A stretch of 64,000 bases of DNA from an uncultured Prevotella sp. (lineage in GTDB: Bacteria; Bacteroidota; Bacteroidia; Bacteroidales; Bacteroidaceae), in the NCBI GenBank assembly GCA_934256705.1, contig CAKQPF010000012.1:4872-68871 (forward strand). Direction: 5' to 3'. The notes below the pieces were generated by a model. It did no database searches. It saw only the letters and a program-made list of their open reading frames with translations, and had not been told where the DNA came from. The first letter of the stretch is position 1. Each line of letters starts with the position of its first letter. Positions 16,883 through 25,021 of this stretch are shown one piece after another. Both the position numbers and the translations under genes were made by a program.

Positions 16883-17767
16883 TTATTCAGCCGAGAGTTT
16901 TTCCTTTGGAGTCTTTACAGCCAAGATTACTCCCAAGAAAAGGACTGCCACTCCGGAGATAGCCATAATTGTGATGCGTTCTCCGAGCACGATGGATCCC
17001 AACACCATCGTGACAAGAGTCTGGGTATAGAGAAGGTTTGAAGCCCTCACCGTACCGATTTCTCTGAGAGCCCAGTTCCACATCAGATAAGCCAAACTGG
17101 AAGCTATCACTCCGAGGAAGATGAGATTTCCAAGAACATAAGGCTTGAAGAGTAATGAAGTGTCAGTGTCGAGTGGCTGAACGATTGCAAAATAAGGCAG
17201 GATTGTCAATACTCCATAGAAGAATATCTTACGAGTGATGAATTCCGGTTTATATCTTCCCATCACGCGCTTCATGAAAAGGGAATAGAAAGCCCAGGTT
17301 GTGGCGGCGCTAAGAGCAAGAACGTCTCCGAGAGGATTGAGATGCAGAATCAACTGGCCATTCAATACAATGAGCGTAACGCCTAAGAACGCAATGATGG
17401 AACCTATTATCTGTCGTAGTTTCATGCGTTCATTCTTGTAGAAGATGGCGAGCACGCAGGCTGTGATGATAGGAGTGGTGCAGACGAGAATGCTGACATT
17501 TGCTGACGTGGAGTAGGAGAGAGCCATGTTTTCTGTAAGGAAATATATGGAGCCACCCATAAGTCCAAGCCCGAGAAAAGTCAGTTCATCCTTCAGATTA
17601 TCGGCAAGCATCTTCTTATGACTTACAGAAAGCATGATGAAGTAAGCCATGACAAAGCGATAAAAGAAGATGTCGGCAGGCATGAGACCTGAATTGAGCA
17701 GCACCTTACTGCTCACGAAGGTGGATCCCCAGATGGTTACCACCATGAGAGCTATAAAGTATTTCAT
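16883..17767 (-). CDS. EamA/DMT-family transporter
   Basis: 294 residues with about ten hydrophobic segments in two repeated halves, the architecture of drug/metabolite (EamA) exporters. Opens with the typical VTIWGSTFVSSK and ends with a short basic tail. Substrate cannot be read from sequence. The start overlaps the ispE stop by one base (TAATG), so the two genes are translationally coupled. Confidence 0.88.
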   Translation of the reverse strand: MKYFIALMVVTIWGSTFVSSKVLLNSGLMPADIFFYRFVMAYFIMLSVSHKKMLADNLKDELTFLGLGLMGGSIYFLTENMALSYSTSANVSILVCTTPIITACVLAIFYKNERMKLRQIIGSIIAFLGVTLIVLNGQLILHLNPLGDVLALSAATTWAFYSLFMKRVMGRYKPEFITRKIFFYGVLTILPYFAIVQPLDTDTSLLFKPYVLGNLIFLGVIASSLAYLMWNWALREIGTVRASNLLYTQTLVTMVLGSIVLGERITIMAISGVAVLFLGVILAVKTPKEKLSAE

Positions 17768-18615
17768 TACAGTTCTACGACAAAAGTTTGACAGTCAGGG
17801 AATAAATCGCTGATAATCTCAGGTTTGTTTTTGTAAATGCCATAGATAGTACTTCCACTTCCGCTCATTGCTGCATAAAGAGCCCCAAGATCATAGAGTT
17901 TGTTCTTGATGTCTGAAAGGACTGGATATTTAGGGAAGATGCTTTCTTCAAAGTCATTTGTGAGTTCTTCGCGCCAGGTTTCTATTGGCTGAAGCACAAT
18001 TTCGCGGCACGATTTCTTCGTTTTGCGAGGAGTAATTCCGGCATAAGCCTCCTTTGTAGAAACGGCAACAGACGGTTTTACCAAAGCAATCCAATAATCT
18101 TCAAGGTAATTCTTGCAGTCGTCTTCACTTCCGATAGGCTGCAATTCATCTCCTATTCCAGTGGCATAAGCCGGTTCTGCCGTGATGAAAAAGGCGCAGT
18201 CTGCACCAAGTTTGGCGGCATAACGCTCCATTTCCCGGTTTCCCATGTTGAGCCTGAAATATTCATCGAGCAGCCTGATCATATAGGCGGCGTCGCTCGA
18301 ACCGCCACCGAGTCCAGCCTGCATAGGAATCACCTTATACAGATGTATGTGTACGCGAGGAATATCGTAGTGTTGGGCAATGAGATTGTAAGCCTTCACC
18401 ACGAGATTATCAGCCGGATTTCCAGCCACTTCTGCACCCGTAATGCAGATGTCGTAATTCTCTTTCAGCGGGAAATCCTGGTGCATACAATGCACTTCGA
18501 GGGCATCAGTGACAGGGATGGGATAGAATACGGTCTCAAGGTCGTGATAACCGTCTGGACGCTTTGCCACGACATTCAATCCAAGATTTATCTTTGCGCA
18601 AGGAAATGTTATCAT
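17767..18615 (-). CDS. ispE: 4-diphosphocytidyl-2-C-methylerythritol kinase IspE
   Basis: ATP-dependent GHMP kinase of the non-mevalonate isoprenoid pathway. 282 residues from the ATG at 18615 (MITFPCAKINLGLNV), the classic start of the family; an upstream in-frame ATG at 18657 would add 14 unconserved residues. The ATP-binding motif PMQAGLGGGSSDAA lies near residue 95 and a late glycine-rich motif MSGSGSTIYG near 263. A minus-strand promoter at 18771-18801 gives an untranslated leader of about 150 nt. Confidence 0.95.
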   Translation of the reverse strand: MITFPCAKINLGLNVVAKRPDGYHDLETVFYPIPVTDALEVHCMHQDFPLKENYDICITGAEVAGNPADNLVVKAYNLIAQHYDIPRVHIHLYKVIPMQAGLGGGSSDAAYMIRLLDEYFRLNMGNREMERYAAKLGADCAFFITAEPAYATGIGDELQPIGSEDDCKNYLEDYWIALVKPSVAVSTKEAYAGITPRKTKKSCREIVLQPIETWREELTNDFEESIFPKYPVLSDIKNKLYDLGALYAAMSGSGSTIYGIYKNKPEIISDLFPDCQTFVVEL

Positions 18616-18770
18616 AATATTAAAGTTTTTTTTGTCAGGCTTTGGCTGGAAAGTCAATTTTCAGCTTGCCCATCAAGTGGTTGGAATTAAAAATTTCAGA
18701 CATACATGCAGCAGGCAAGGCTGTCATCTGATTTCAATGAGTATTACCAGCGACCGCAGTATTCTCTTTG

Positions 18771-18801
18771 CAAAAGTAATACAAAAACTTCATCTGACAA
18801 A
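18771..18801 (-). promoter_or_regulatory. ispE promoter
   Basis: On the minus strand TTTG (18801-18798), 19 bp, TACTTTTG (18778-18771). It lies back to back with the dnaB promoter. Confidence 0.8.
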
Positions 18802-18844
18802 AAAAATAGAGGAAGAAAAATGTGGAAGATAGTGAAAAATATAC

Positions 18845-18852
18845 TAACTTTG
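18845..18852 (+). promoter_or_regulatory. dnaB promoter -7 element
   Basis: TAACTTTG, 28 bp before the dnaB ATG at 18880. The -33 position reads TGTG, a weak match. The element rules out the long upstream reading-frame extension as part of the protein. Confidence 0.75.
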
Positions 18853-18879
18853 CACTTGCAAAATCAAAACATAAAGATA

Positions 18880-20379
18880 ATGCCTCAAACAAATACATAC
18901 AAAAGAACCCGCAAACAAGCTCAACCTCAGATAGATACTTCCCTTGGACATCTGCCCCCACAGTCTGTTGAAGTGGAGAAAAGAGTGCTGGGCGCTCTCA
19001 TGATAGACGTTGACGCTTTCACGGTGGTCAGCGAACTGCTCCGTCCGGAAACGTTCTACGACCCGAAGCACCAAAAGATTTTCCATGCTATCCAGCAGTT
19101 GAACATCATGGAGGTGCCGGTGGATTTCGTTTCAGTAATAGAGCAGCTGAAGAAGGAAGGCACACATGATGAAGTAGGAGCTCCTACCTATATCATCGAG
19201 TTGACCGACAGCGTGGCTTCTTCTGCCAACATCGAGTACCATGCCCGAGTGCTTGCGCAGAAGTTTGTTGCCCGTCAGCTGATTTCATACGCCAGCACCA
19301 TTGAGGGAAAAGCATTCGATGAGAGCTCTGACATCGATGCCTTGATGCAGGAAGCGGAAGGCAAACTCTTCGAGCTTTCCCAGAAGAACATGCGCCAGGA
19401 CTATACTCAGATTCAGCCAGTAGTACTCCAGGCGCGCGACCTTTTGCTGAAAGCATCGCAGAATGACGGTGGAATGACAGGCGTTCCTACTGGCTATTTC
19501 AAGCTTGACGAGATAACTTCCGGTTGGCAAGCGTCCGACCTTGTCATCATAGCAGGACGACCTGCCATGGGCAAGACCTCTTTTGCTCTGTCACTTGCCA
19601 GGAATATCTCTGTGGATTATGGTGAGCCAATCGCGTTCTTCTCATTGGAAATGAATAACGTACAGCTCGTAAACCGACTCATATCCAACGTGTGCGAGAT
19701 TCCTGGCAGCAAGATTCTCAGCGGTAAACTCTCTGATGAGGAATGGAAGCGTTTCGACAACAGGATTCCTAAACTCCTCAATGCACCGATTTATGTCGAT
19801 GATACTCCAGGTCTTTCCGTCTTTGAACTCCGTACCAAAGCACGTCGTCTTGTGCGCGAAAAGGGCGTTAAGGTGCTGATGATTGACTATCTTCAGCTGA
19901 TGAGTGCGAGCGGAATGAATTTCAACAGCCGTCAGGAAGAAGTCAGTATGATCAGTCGCTCGCTCAAAGGACTTGCCAAGGAACTGGACATCCCTGTGCT
20001 CGCGCTTTCTCAGTTGAGCCGTGACGTGGAGAAGAGATCGGGCAATGACAGCAAGATTCCGCAGTTGTCAGACCTCCGTGAGTCCGGTGCCATCGAGCAG
20101 GATGCCGATATGGTGCTTTTCGTGCATCGTCCGGAGTATTATCGTATCTTCCAGGATGAGGACGGAAACGACCTTCGAGGAATGGCCCAGATTATCATTG
20201 CCAAGCATCGTAAGGGTTCTACCGGCAACGTGCTCCTGAATTTCCGTGGCGAGTTTACCCGCTTTGCCAATCCGGATGACGCCCAGGGATTTGCCCCACC
20301 AGCAGACAATGGCGGTGAATTCCGTGATTCGAGTTTCAATGACTCCTTCGGTCCGGTGTCAAACGAGACACCATTCTGA
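18880..20379 (+). CDS. dnaB: Replicative DNA helicase DnaB
   Basis: Hexameric ATPase that unwinds the fork. 499 residues from the ATG at 18880 (MPQTNTYKRT), chosen because the promoter lies inside the longer open frame. N-terminal helical domain starts near LPPQSVEVEKRVLGAL; RecA-like motor has Walker A GRPAMGKT (226-233), Walker B LMIDYLQLM and arginine-finger region near the C terminus. No intein. Divergent from ispE. Confidence 0.97.
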   Translation: MPQTNTYKRTRKQAQPQIDTSLGHLPPQSVEVEKRVLGALMIDVDAFTVVSELLRPETFYDPKHQKIFHAIQQLNIMEVPVDFVSVIEQLKKEGTHDEVGAPTYIIELTDSVASSANIEYHARVLAQKFVARQLISYASTIEGKAFDESSDIDALMQEAEGKLFELSQKNMRQDYTQIQPVVLQARDLLLKASQNDGGMTGVPTGYFKLDEITSGWQASDLVIIAGRPAMGKTSFALSLARNISVDYGEPIAFFSLEMNNVQLVNRLISNVCEIPGSKILSGKLSDEEWKRFDNRIPKLLNAPIYVDDTPGLSVFELRTKARRLVREKGVKVLMIDYLQLMSASGMNFNSRQEEVSMISRSLKGLAKELDIPVLALSQLSRDVEKRSGNDSKIPQLSDLRESGAIEQDADMVLFVHRPEYYRIFQDEDGNDLRGMAQIIIAKHRKGSTGNVLLNFRGEFTRFANPDDAQGFAPPADNGGEFRDSSFNDSFGPVSNETPF

Positions 20380-20402
20380 TGCAAAAACGGTAAGCAAGGA
20401 AG

Positions 20403-20451
20403 ATAAAGCCCTATCTGTAAGTCAAAGAAGAACAAACAGATAGGGCTTTAT
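20403..20451. terminator. Bidirectional terminator dnaB / DUF4491 gene
   Basis: Perfect 16-bp stem (20403-20418 and 20436-20451) flanked by A- and T-rich sequence, placed between two convergent genes. Confidence 0.88.
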
Positions 20452-20467
20452 TTCGCACATTGTAAAA

Positions 20468-20779
20468 TCAGCAATTATTATCGGAAGAGTAATCGTTCTT
20501 ACGTTTTGGATTCATGGGAAACCATCCTTTTCTTACTCTTTCCTTCTGCTCGAAAATCTCAAGGATGCTCCATAGGCAAGAGCAACCGACGACTCCGAGC
20601 ACAGTGCTCACCACAGTGTTGTCCATCATAAGGCTTGCACCGATGAAGGAAACGCCCGATAATGCAAACACCCACCAGCAACGCGTGCCGAAATAGTATT
20701 CGCATTTGATGACGATAGGGTGGAAAAGACCGATTATCAGAAATGTGACAACGGCAATTATCAATCCGGAATAGTTCAT
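20468..20779 (-). CDS. DUF4491 small membrane protein
   Basis: 103 residues with three hydrophobic segments and the conserved core LFHPIVIKCEYYFGTRCWW and a basic KGWFPMNPKRK tail. I recognise this as the DUF4491 family of Bacteroidales. Function unknown; inner membrane location inferred. Last gene of a four-gene minus-strand run. Confidence 0.8.
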   Translation of the reverse strand: MNYSGLIIAVVTFLIIGLFHPIVIKCEYYFGTRCWWVFALSGVSFIGASLMMDNTVVSTVLGVVGCSCLWSILEIFEQKERVRKGWFPMNPKRKNDYSSDNNC

Positions 20780-20865
20780 ATTTTCAGTGTTGTTTATTTG
20801 TGTAGGTTGGTGGAAGATACCAGCCGTATTGGATTATGTGAGGGTAAAAACTACATTATACGACC

Positions 20866-21153
20866 TTATTCTCTTTCTTTTGCAAACAAATTATCCAGGG
20901 TATTCTGGGGGAAAGGGCAAGGCTCATTGCGCATCTTTGCCAACTGGAACTGCTTGCAGGCATTGAATACGGACTGCTCCTCAAAGCATTTGAAAAGCAT
21001 TTCCTTCAGTTCGTCGATTCTTTCTGCATCGTCATCAGAGAATTTCCCGCAGGCCTTATAGCTAACGTTCTTCTCCGGCATCACGTCGTGATAGAAGTAT
21101 GACCACACTAAGAACTGCATACACACATCGGGTGTCATAAGTATCTCTTGCAT
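20866..21153 (-). CDS. Conserved hypothetical protein, 95 aa
   Basis: A soluble, Cys- and acid-rich small protein (Cys11, Cys35, Cys55, Cys66 and Cys79). No signal peptide, membrane segment or domain that I recognise. It lies 12 bp after the HAD phosphatase gene on the same strand, so it is probably expressed with it. Function unknown. Confidence 0.6.
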   Translation of the reverse strand: MQEILMTPDVCMQFLVWSYFYHDVMPEKNVSYKACGKFSDDDAERIDELKEMLFKCFEEQSVFNACKQFQLAKMRNEPCPFPQNTLDNLFAKERE

Positions 21154-21165
21154 AATATCTTGTCT

Positions 21166-21807
21166 TTAATTTAGGCAATCTGCCAATTTGCTGAATCTAT
21201 CAATTACAAATGTAGGGTTTGAATCCATCAATCTCTCGCGTGAATGGTTTCCATAAGTCACAGCCACCGTCTTGCATCCTGCGCTATTTCCCATATCGAT
21301 GTCGAATGTCGTGTCGCCTACCACGAGGACTTCGTCCTTTTTGAGTTTCATTCTCTTGAGCAATTCCAGCACCATATCCGGAGCTGGCTTTGGAAGAAAA
21401 CCGTCAGCTCCAGTGACGTAAGTCTCAAAGAATGGAGTCAGTTCACGCCTGTCAGCTATCAGTTTCAGTGAAACCGTGTCTCTCGATGTCACGACAGCCA
21501 TTCTTATTCCCTTTTCCTTCAGCGACATAAGAGTTTCCGTTACATCAGGAAACACAGTCACATAACCGACCTCATAGACAGGAAACAAAGCCCTATATAG
21601 TTCTGTTGCGTCGTCAGCCCGTTTGTCGTCCAGATGTCCTAATTCCTTGAGCGCGAGGCGAAGAGGGAGACCTATGGTTGCACGCATCGCTTCTTCTGTA
21701 GGCACTTCGACATCCATTTCAGTGAAGACCTGCTCCATAGTCTTGACAATTCCAGGAGCGGAGTTGACCAAAGTGCCGTCAAAGTCAAATAATATTGCCT
21801 TTATCAT
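21166..21807 (-). CDS. gph: HAD phosphatase, phosphoglycolate phosphatase-like
   Basis: 213 residues. Motif I DFDGTLVNS (8-16), a helical cap, motif II VVTSRD, motif III Lys in KPAPDM and motif IV VGDTTFDIDMG. This set matches the Gph/PGMB subfamily that removes phosphate from small phospho-sugars or phosphoglycolate. The exact substrate is not determined by sequence. Second gene after the AlaX-like gene (22-bp gap). Confidence 0.85.
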   Translation of the reverse strand: MIKAILFDFDGTLVNSAPGIVKTMEQVFTEMDVEVPTEEAMRATIGLPLRLALKELGHLDDKRADDATELYRALFPVYEVGYVTVFPDVTETLMSLKEKGIRMAVVTSRDTVSLKLIADRRELTPFFETYVTGADGFLPKPAPDMVLELLKRMKLKKDEVLVVGDTTFDIDMGNSAGCKTVAVTYGNHSRERLMDSNPTFVIDRFSKLADCLN

Positions 21808-21829
21808 TCTGTCTTTAGAGTAATATAAA

Positions 21830-22297
21830 CTACTGGATTACCTTGAATACGATTCTGAAATTGCCTTCATTGTAACTGGTACTCGTGATCTTGAACGTGC
21901 CGATTTCCTTGGTAGATTCCACATGATTACCGATGCAAGCGCAGATGTCGTAGTCTCCGATACGGACGATACGAAGAGTCTCGCTTGCGTCTTCCGGCAA
22001 TTTGTCGAGCACCACGCCTTCCGGAATATTGTCCCTTGTCACGAATTCATAGGTCACGGGCAAGTCCTTGGCTATCACCTCATTCATGACACGCTCGATT
22101 TCAGCCACTTGTTCGGCTGAAGGGCACTCGTTGAGATTATAGTTTATCTTTGATTTCTTGCGCTCGATATGGGCGTTTCGGCTTCTTTCACATCCGAACA
22201 TCCTTATCATGGTCTGGTTGAGCAGATGCTCCGCAGTATGGGCAGGAGCGAATTCTTCCTTATGATGCTCATTGAGCACCGGCTGTTCTTTGCACAT
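21830..22297 (-). CDS. AlaX-like tRNA-editing domain protein
   Basis: 155 residues with zinc motif HTAEH (20-24) and CACIGNHV (119-126), the HxxxH plus CxxxH set of the second additional domain of alanyl/threonyl-tRNA synthetases. Stand-alone versions remove wrongly charged Ser or Gly from tRNA-Ala, or act as related hydrolases. The protein is shorter than typical AlaX proteins. First gene of the minus-strand run; a TAACTTTG box lies 39 bp upstream. Confidence 0.75.
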   Translation of the reverse strand: MCKEQPVLNEHHKEEFAPAHTAEHLLNQTMIRMFGCERSRNAHIERKKSKINYNLNECPSAEQVAEIERVMNEVIAKDLPVTYEFVTRDNIPEGVVLDKLPEDASETLRIVRIGDYDICACIGNHVESTKEIGTFKITSTSYNEGNFRIVFKVIQ

Positions 22298-22335
22298 ATT
22301 TTAATCTGTCTATCGTTAAAAACTGATTTCAGATG

Positions 22336-22343
22336 CAAAGTTA
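22336..22343 (-). promoter_or_regulatory. Promoter -7 element of the AlaX-like gene
   Basis: Minus-strand TAACTTTG. No strong -33 TTTG at the expected spacing. Confidence 0.6.
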
Positions 22344-22479
22344 GCAAATTTTCTTTACAATCCATTATCCATTTCATGAAAAAATAATGAAGCCCTCACT
22401 TTATTGTCTTTATATAATAAGGTGGAACAACGAATGATGGGATGATTGTAGAGAAAAATCAAAAAAAAATGACAAAATG

Positions 22480-22511
22480 TTTGCTTAATATAAAAAAAAG
22501 TTATACTTTTG
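22480..22511 (+). promoter_or_regulatory. Promoter of the aromatic amino acid operon
   Basis: TTTG at 22480-22483, 20 bp, TACTTTTG at 22504-22511. Transcription should start near 22518, 40 nt before the leader peptide and about 235 nt before pheA. Confidence 0.85.
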
Positions 22512-22557
22512 CAGTCAAATAATAAAAAGACAACAACAATTCATAAATATAGACAAT

Positions 22558-22635
22558 ATGAATAAGATGAATTCTTCATACTTTTACTTCTATTTTTACT
22601 TTGCAGGACACTGTGAAGCGGGAAGTTGCGTATGA
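22558..22635 (+). CDS. Tyr/Phe leader peptide of the aromatic operon
   Basis: A 25-codon reading frame too short for usual gene calling. It opens MNKMNSS, then runs Tyr-Phe four times without interruption (residues 8-15, codons 22579-22602), then ten more residues to TGA at 22633. It lies between a strong promoter and a hairpin with a T-run, upstream of genes for phenylalanine and tyrosine synthesis. That is the arrangement of a classical attenuator leader: shortage of charged tRNA-Phe or tRNA-Tyr would stall the ribosome on these codons. The peptide itself probably has no other function. Confidence 0.88.
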   Translation: MNKMNSSYFYFYFYFAGHCEAGSCV

Positions 22636-22714
22636 ATTTCAACTTATGACAAGAATAACGAAACGAAAGTTTTTCGTAAAGTCCCGCTCACATTACATTG
22701 TGGTCGGGATTTTT
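22617..22714 (+). promoter_or_regulatory. Attenuator (antiterminator/terminator) before pheA
   Basis: AGCGGGA at 22617-22623, inside the end of the leader frame, is complementary over 7 bp to TCCCGCT at 22682-22688 (antiterminator). The same TCCCG can instead pair with CGGGA at 22705-22709. That terminator stem continues inwards through TCACA/TGTGG, has one mismatch, and is followed by five T (22710-22714). A small separate hairpin lies at 22658-22677. A ribosome stalled on the Tyr/Phe codons leaves 22617-22623 free and favours read-through; one that reaches the stop codon masks it and favours termination. Confidence 0.85.
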
Positions 22715-22753
22715 CATATTATAATAAAAACTGAAATACAACGATATTGGATA

Positions 22754-23584
22754 ATGAAAAGAATAGCAATACAAGGAATGATAGGTTCTTTCCACGACAT
22801 AGCCGCACATCAGTATTATGAAGGCGAACAGATTCAGCTGATCTGTTGCAATACGTTCGAGGACGTGTTCCGCTGTGTGAAGGAAGACCCCACAGTCATC
22901 GGGATGCTCGCCATCGAGAACACCATCGCCGGAAGCTTGCTTCATAATTATGAGTTGCTCCGCGATTCCGGCACTACGATAGTGGGAGAGCACAAGCTCC
23001 ACATCCAGCATTCCATCTGCTGTCTGCCCGACGACACGCTTGAGACCGTGGAAGAAGTGCATTCCCATCCCGTCGCCTTGATGCAATGCCGTCAGTATCT
23101 CGCCAAGCATCCCCATCTGAAAGCCGTAGAGGACGAAGACACCGCAGGCTCGGCAGAGAAGATAAGCCGTCTCGGCAAGAAGGGATGGGCAGCAATATGC
23201 CACTCGGATGCTGCAAGATATTACGGACTGAAGGTGCTGGAAGACCACATAGAGGACAACAAGCATAATTTCACCCGCTTCCTTCTGGTGAGCAATCCGA
23301 GAAAAGCGGATTTCCTCCGCCCGATAAATGAGACGGACAAGTCGAGCCTCGTGTTCTCTCTCCCTCATGAAGAAGGCTCGCTGAGCAAGGTGCTCACAAT
23401 CCTTTCATTCTACGGCATCAACCTCACGAAGATCCAGTCGCTCCCTGTAATCGGACATGAGTGGGAGTATATGTTCTATGTAGATGTGACTTACGATGAC
23501 CTCACCAGATACCGTCAGTCGATAGACGCAATCGCACCGCTTACCAAGGAGCTGACCATCCTGGGAGAGTACAAAGGTAAATAA
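22754..23584 (+). CDS. pheA: Prephenate dehydratase
   Basis: Converts prephenate to phenylpyruvate. 276 residues from the ATG at 22754 (MKRIAIQGM). Longer in-frame extensions run back through the attenuator and cannot be coding. The dehydratase domain carries AIENTIAGSL (53-62) and the catalytic TRF motif (174-176). A C-terminal ACT domain (about 196-276) should bind phenylalanine; where many enzymes have ESRP this one has QSLP (228-231), so feedback may differ. There is no fused chorismate mutase; that activity is in the third gene of the operon. Confidence 0.95.
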   Translation: MKRIAIQGMIGSFHDIAAHQYYEGEQIQLICCNTFEDVFRCVKEDPTVIGMLAIENTIAGSLLHNYELLRDSGTTIVGEHKLHIQHSICCLPDDTLETVEEVHSHPVALMQCRQYLAKHPHLKAVEDEDTAGSAEKISRLGKKGWAAICHSDAARYYGLKVLEDHIEDNKHNFTRFLLVSNPRKADFLRPINETDKSSLVFSLPHEEGSLSKVLTILSFYGINLTKIQSLPVIGHEWEYMFYVDVTYDDLTRYRQSIDAIAPLTKELTILGEYKGK

Positions 23585-23586
23585 AG

Positions 23587-23709
23587 CTCTCCGCCACCGT
23601 GTCAGCCCCAGAATGCGCAACAGACACAAGCAATCCGCCACTGTGTTGCCCCAAAAGGACGCAACAGACACAAGCAATCCGCCACTGTGTTGCCCGCGTT
23701 ACCGGGCAA
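23587..23709. repeat. 44-bp tandem repeat plus hairpin between pheA and aminotransferase
   Basis: Two full 44-bp units (23587-23630, 23631-23674) and about half of a third follow directly after the pheA stop. The last part forms a GC-rich hairpin with arms near 23690-23696 and 23703-23709. There is no T-run, so it is more likely a spacer or RNA-stability structure than a terminator. Confidence 0.75.
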
Positions 23710-23750
23710 CCCAACAACAATAAACAACAACCCCAAACCAAATAAAGACT

Positions 23751-24920
23751 ATGGACATCAAACCGGCAGACCGCCTTAACCTCGTACAGGAATACTATTT
23801 CAGCCGCAAGCTCAAGGAAGTAGCCCGACTGAACAGTGAAGGCAGGGACATCATAAGCCTTGCAATAGGATCTCCTGATATGCCTCCTTCGCAGCAGACC
23901 ATCAACAAACTCGCAGAAGTGGCTTCACAGCCATCATCTCATGGCTACCAGCCTACAGGAGGCACACCGGAACTCCGTCAGGCGATGGCAAATTTCTACA
24001 AGCGTTGGTACAACGTGGAAGTAAATCCGGACACTGAGGTTCTCCCGCTGATAGGTTCAAAGGAAGGCATACTCCACATCACTCTCGCCCTCTGCAATCC
24101 TGGCGACAAGGTGCTGGTGCCAAATCCTGGCTATCCCACTTACACCTCTCTGAGCAAGATACTCGGACAGCAGATAGTCAATTATGACCTCTCTGAAAAC
24201 AACGGATGGCAACCGGACTTCGACGCTCTGGAGCAGATGGACCTCCAAGGAGTAAAACTAATGTGGACCAACTACCCCAACATGCCTACTGGAGGACGCG
24301 CTATGAGAGCGACATACGAACGCCTCGTGGCATTCGCAAAGCGCCACAACATAGTGATTGTCAACGACAACCCTTACTCGTTCATCCTCTCTGACGAGCG
24401 ACTTTCCATCCTCCAGGTGCCTGGAGCCAAGGATTGCTGCATCGAGTTCAATTCCATGTCAAAGAGTCACAATATGCCTGGCTGGCGCGTGGGAATGTGC
24501 ATCGCCAACCCACAAATTATCTCATGGGCTCTGAAGGTGAAGAGCAACATTGATTCCGGCACATTCCGCGGACTCCAGCTCGCCGCTGCCGAAGCACTGA
24601 ACCACAGCACTCCAGAATGGCATCACGAAGCCAACGTAGTGCGTTACCGCCGTCGTCGCGACATCGCAGAGAAGATTATGCACGTGCTCGGCTGCACATT
24701 CGATACCCAGCAGGTGGGAATGTTCCTTTGGGGAAGAATACCGGACGGCTATTCTTCATGCGAAGAACTGACAGAGAAAGTGCTCAACCAAGCAAGAGTC
24801 TTCATCACTCCGGGTTTCATATTCGGCTCAAATGGCGAGAGATACATTCGCATCTCTCTCTGTGCAAAGGAAGAAAAGATAGAGGAAGCTCTCACGAGAA
24901 TCAAAAGCGTCTTCGAGTAA
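23751..24920 (+). CDS. Class I/II aminotransferase (aromatic)
   Basis: 389-residue fold-type I PLP enzyme. It shows YQPTGGTPELR, the PNPGYPTY loop, NDNPYSF with the PLP-contact Asp and Tyr, and the Schiff-base lysine in SMSKSHNMPGWRVG. Family members act on aspartate, LL-diaminopimelate or aromatic keto acids. Its place between prephenate dehydratase and DAHP synthase points to transamination of phenylpyruvate and hydroxyphenylpyruvate; this is inferred from context. An AAC-rich run occupies the 35 bp before the start. Confidence 0.88.
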   Translation: MDIKPADRLNLVQEYYFSRKLKEVARLNSEGRDIISLAIGSPDMPPSQQTINKLAEVASQPSSHGYQPTGGTPELRQAMANFYKRWYNVEVNPDTEVLPLIGSKEGILHITLALCNPGDKVLVPNPGYPTYTSLSKILGQQIVNYDLSENNGWQPDFDALEQMDLQGVKLMWTNYPNMPTGGRAMRATYERLVAFAKRHNIVIVNDNPYSFILSDERLSILQVPGAKDCCIEFNSMSKSHNMPGWRVGMCIANPQIISWALKVKSNIDSGTFRGLQLAAAEALNHSTPEWHHEANVVRYRRRRDIAEKIMHVLGCTFDTQQVGMFLWGRIPDGYSSCEELTEKVLNQARVFITPGFIFGSNGERYIRISLCAKEEKIEEALTRIKSVFE

Positions 24921-25021
24921 GAGAAGAGAAAAGACTTTGTCGTTTCGGGATCAGAAATGAAATGCCCAAACCACAAGCTACAAAACAACAAGATAACAAA
25001 ATAACAAAAATACCAACAACT

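Noticed and set aside
18706..18879. Longer N terminus for DnaB
   Set aside because: The promoter -7 element at 18845-18852 lies inside it.
22601..22753. Longer N terminus for pheA
   Set aside because: It would translate the antiterminator and terminator stems; the family start is MKRIAIQG at 22754.
23587..23696. Possible CRISPR array in the pheA-aminotransferase spacer
   Set aside because: The 44-bp units are directly adjacent and repeat in full; no unique spacers, no cas genes.
23541..23741. Minus-strand reading frame through the 44-bp repeat
   Set aside because: Its repetitive Cys/Leu-rich product only reflects the tandem repeat and it overlaps pheA.
24617..25021. Longer N terminus for DAHP synthase/chorismate mutase
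   Set aside because: It overlaps the aminotransferase gene out of frame and the AAC-rich leader; the family start is at 25022.
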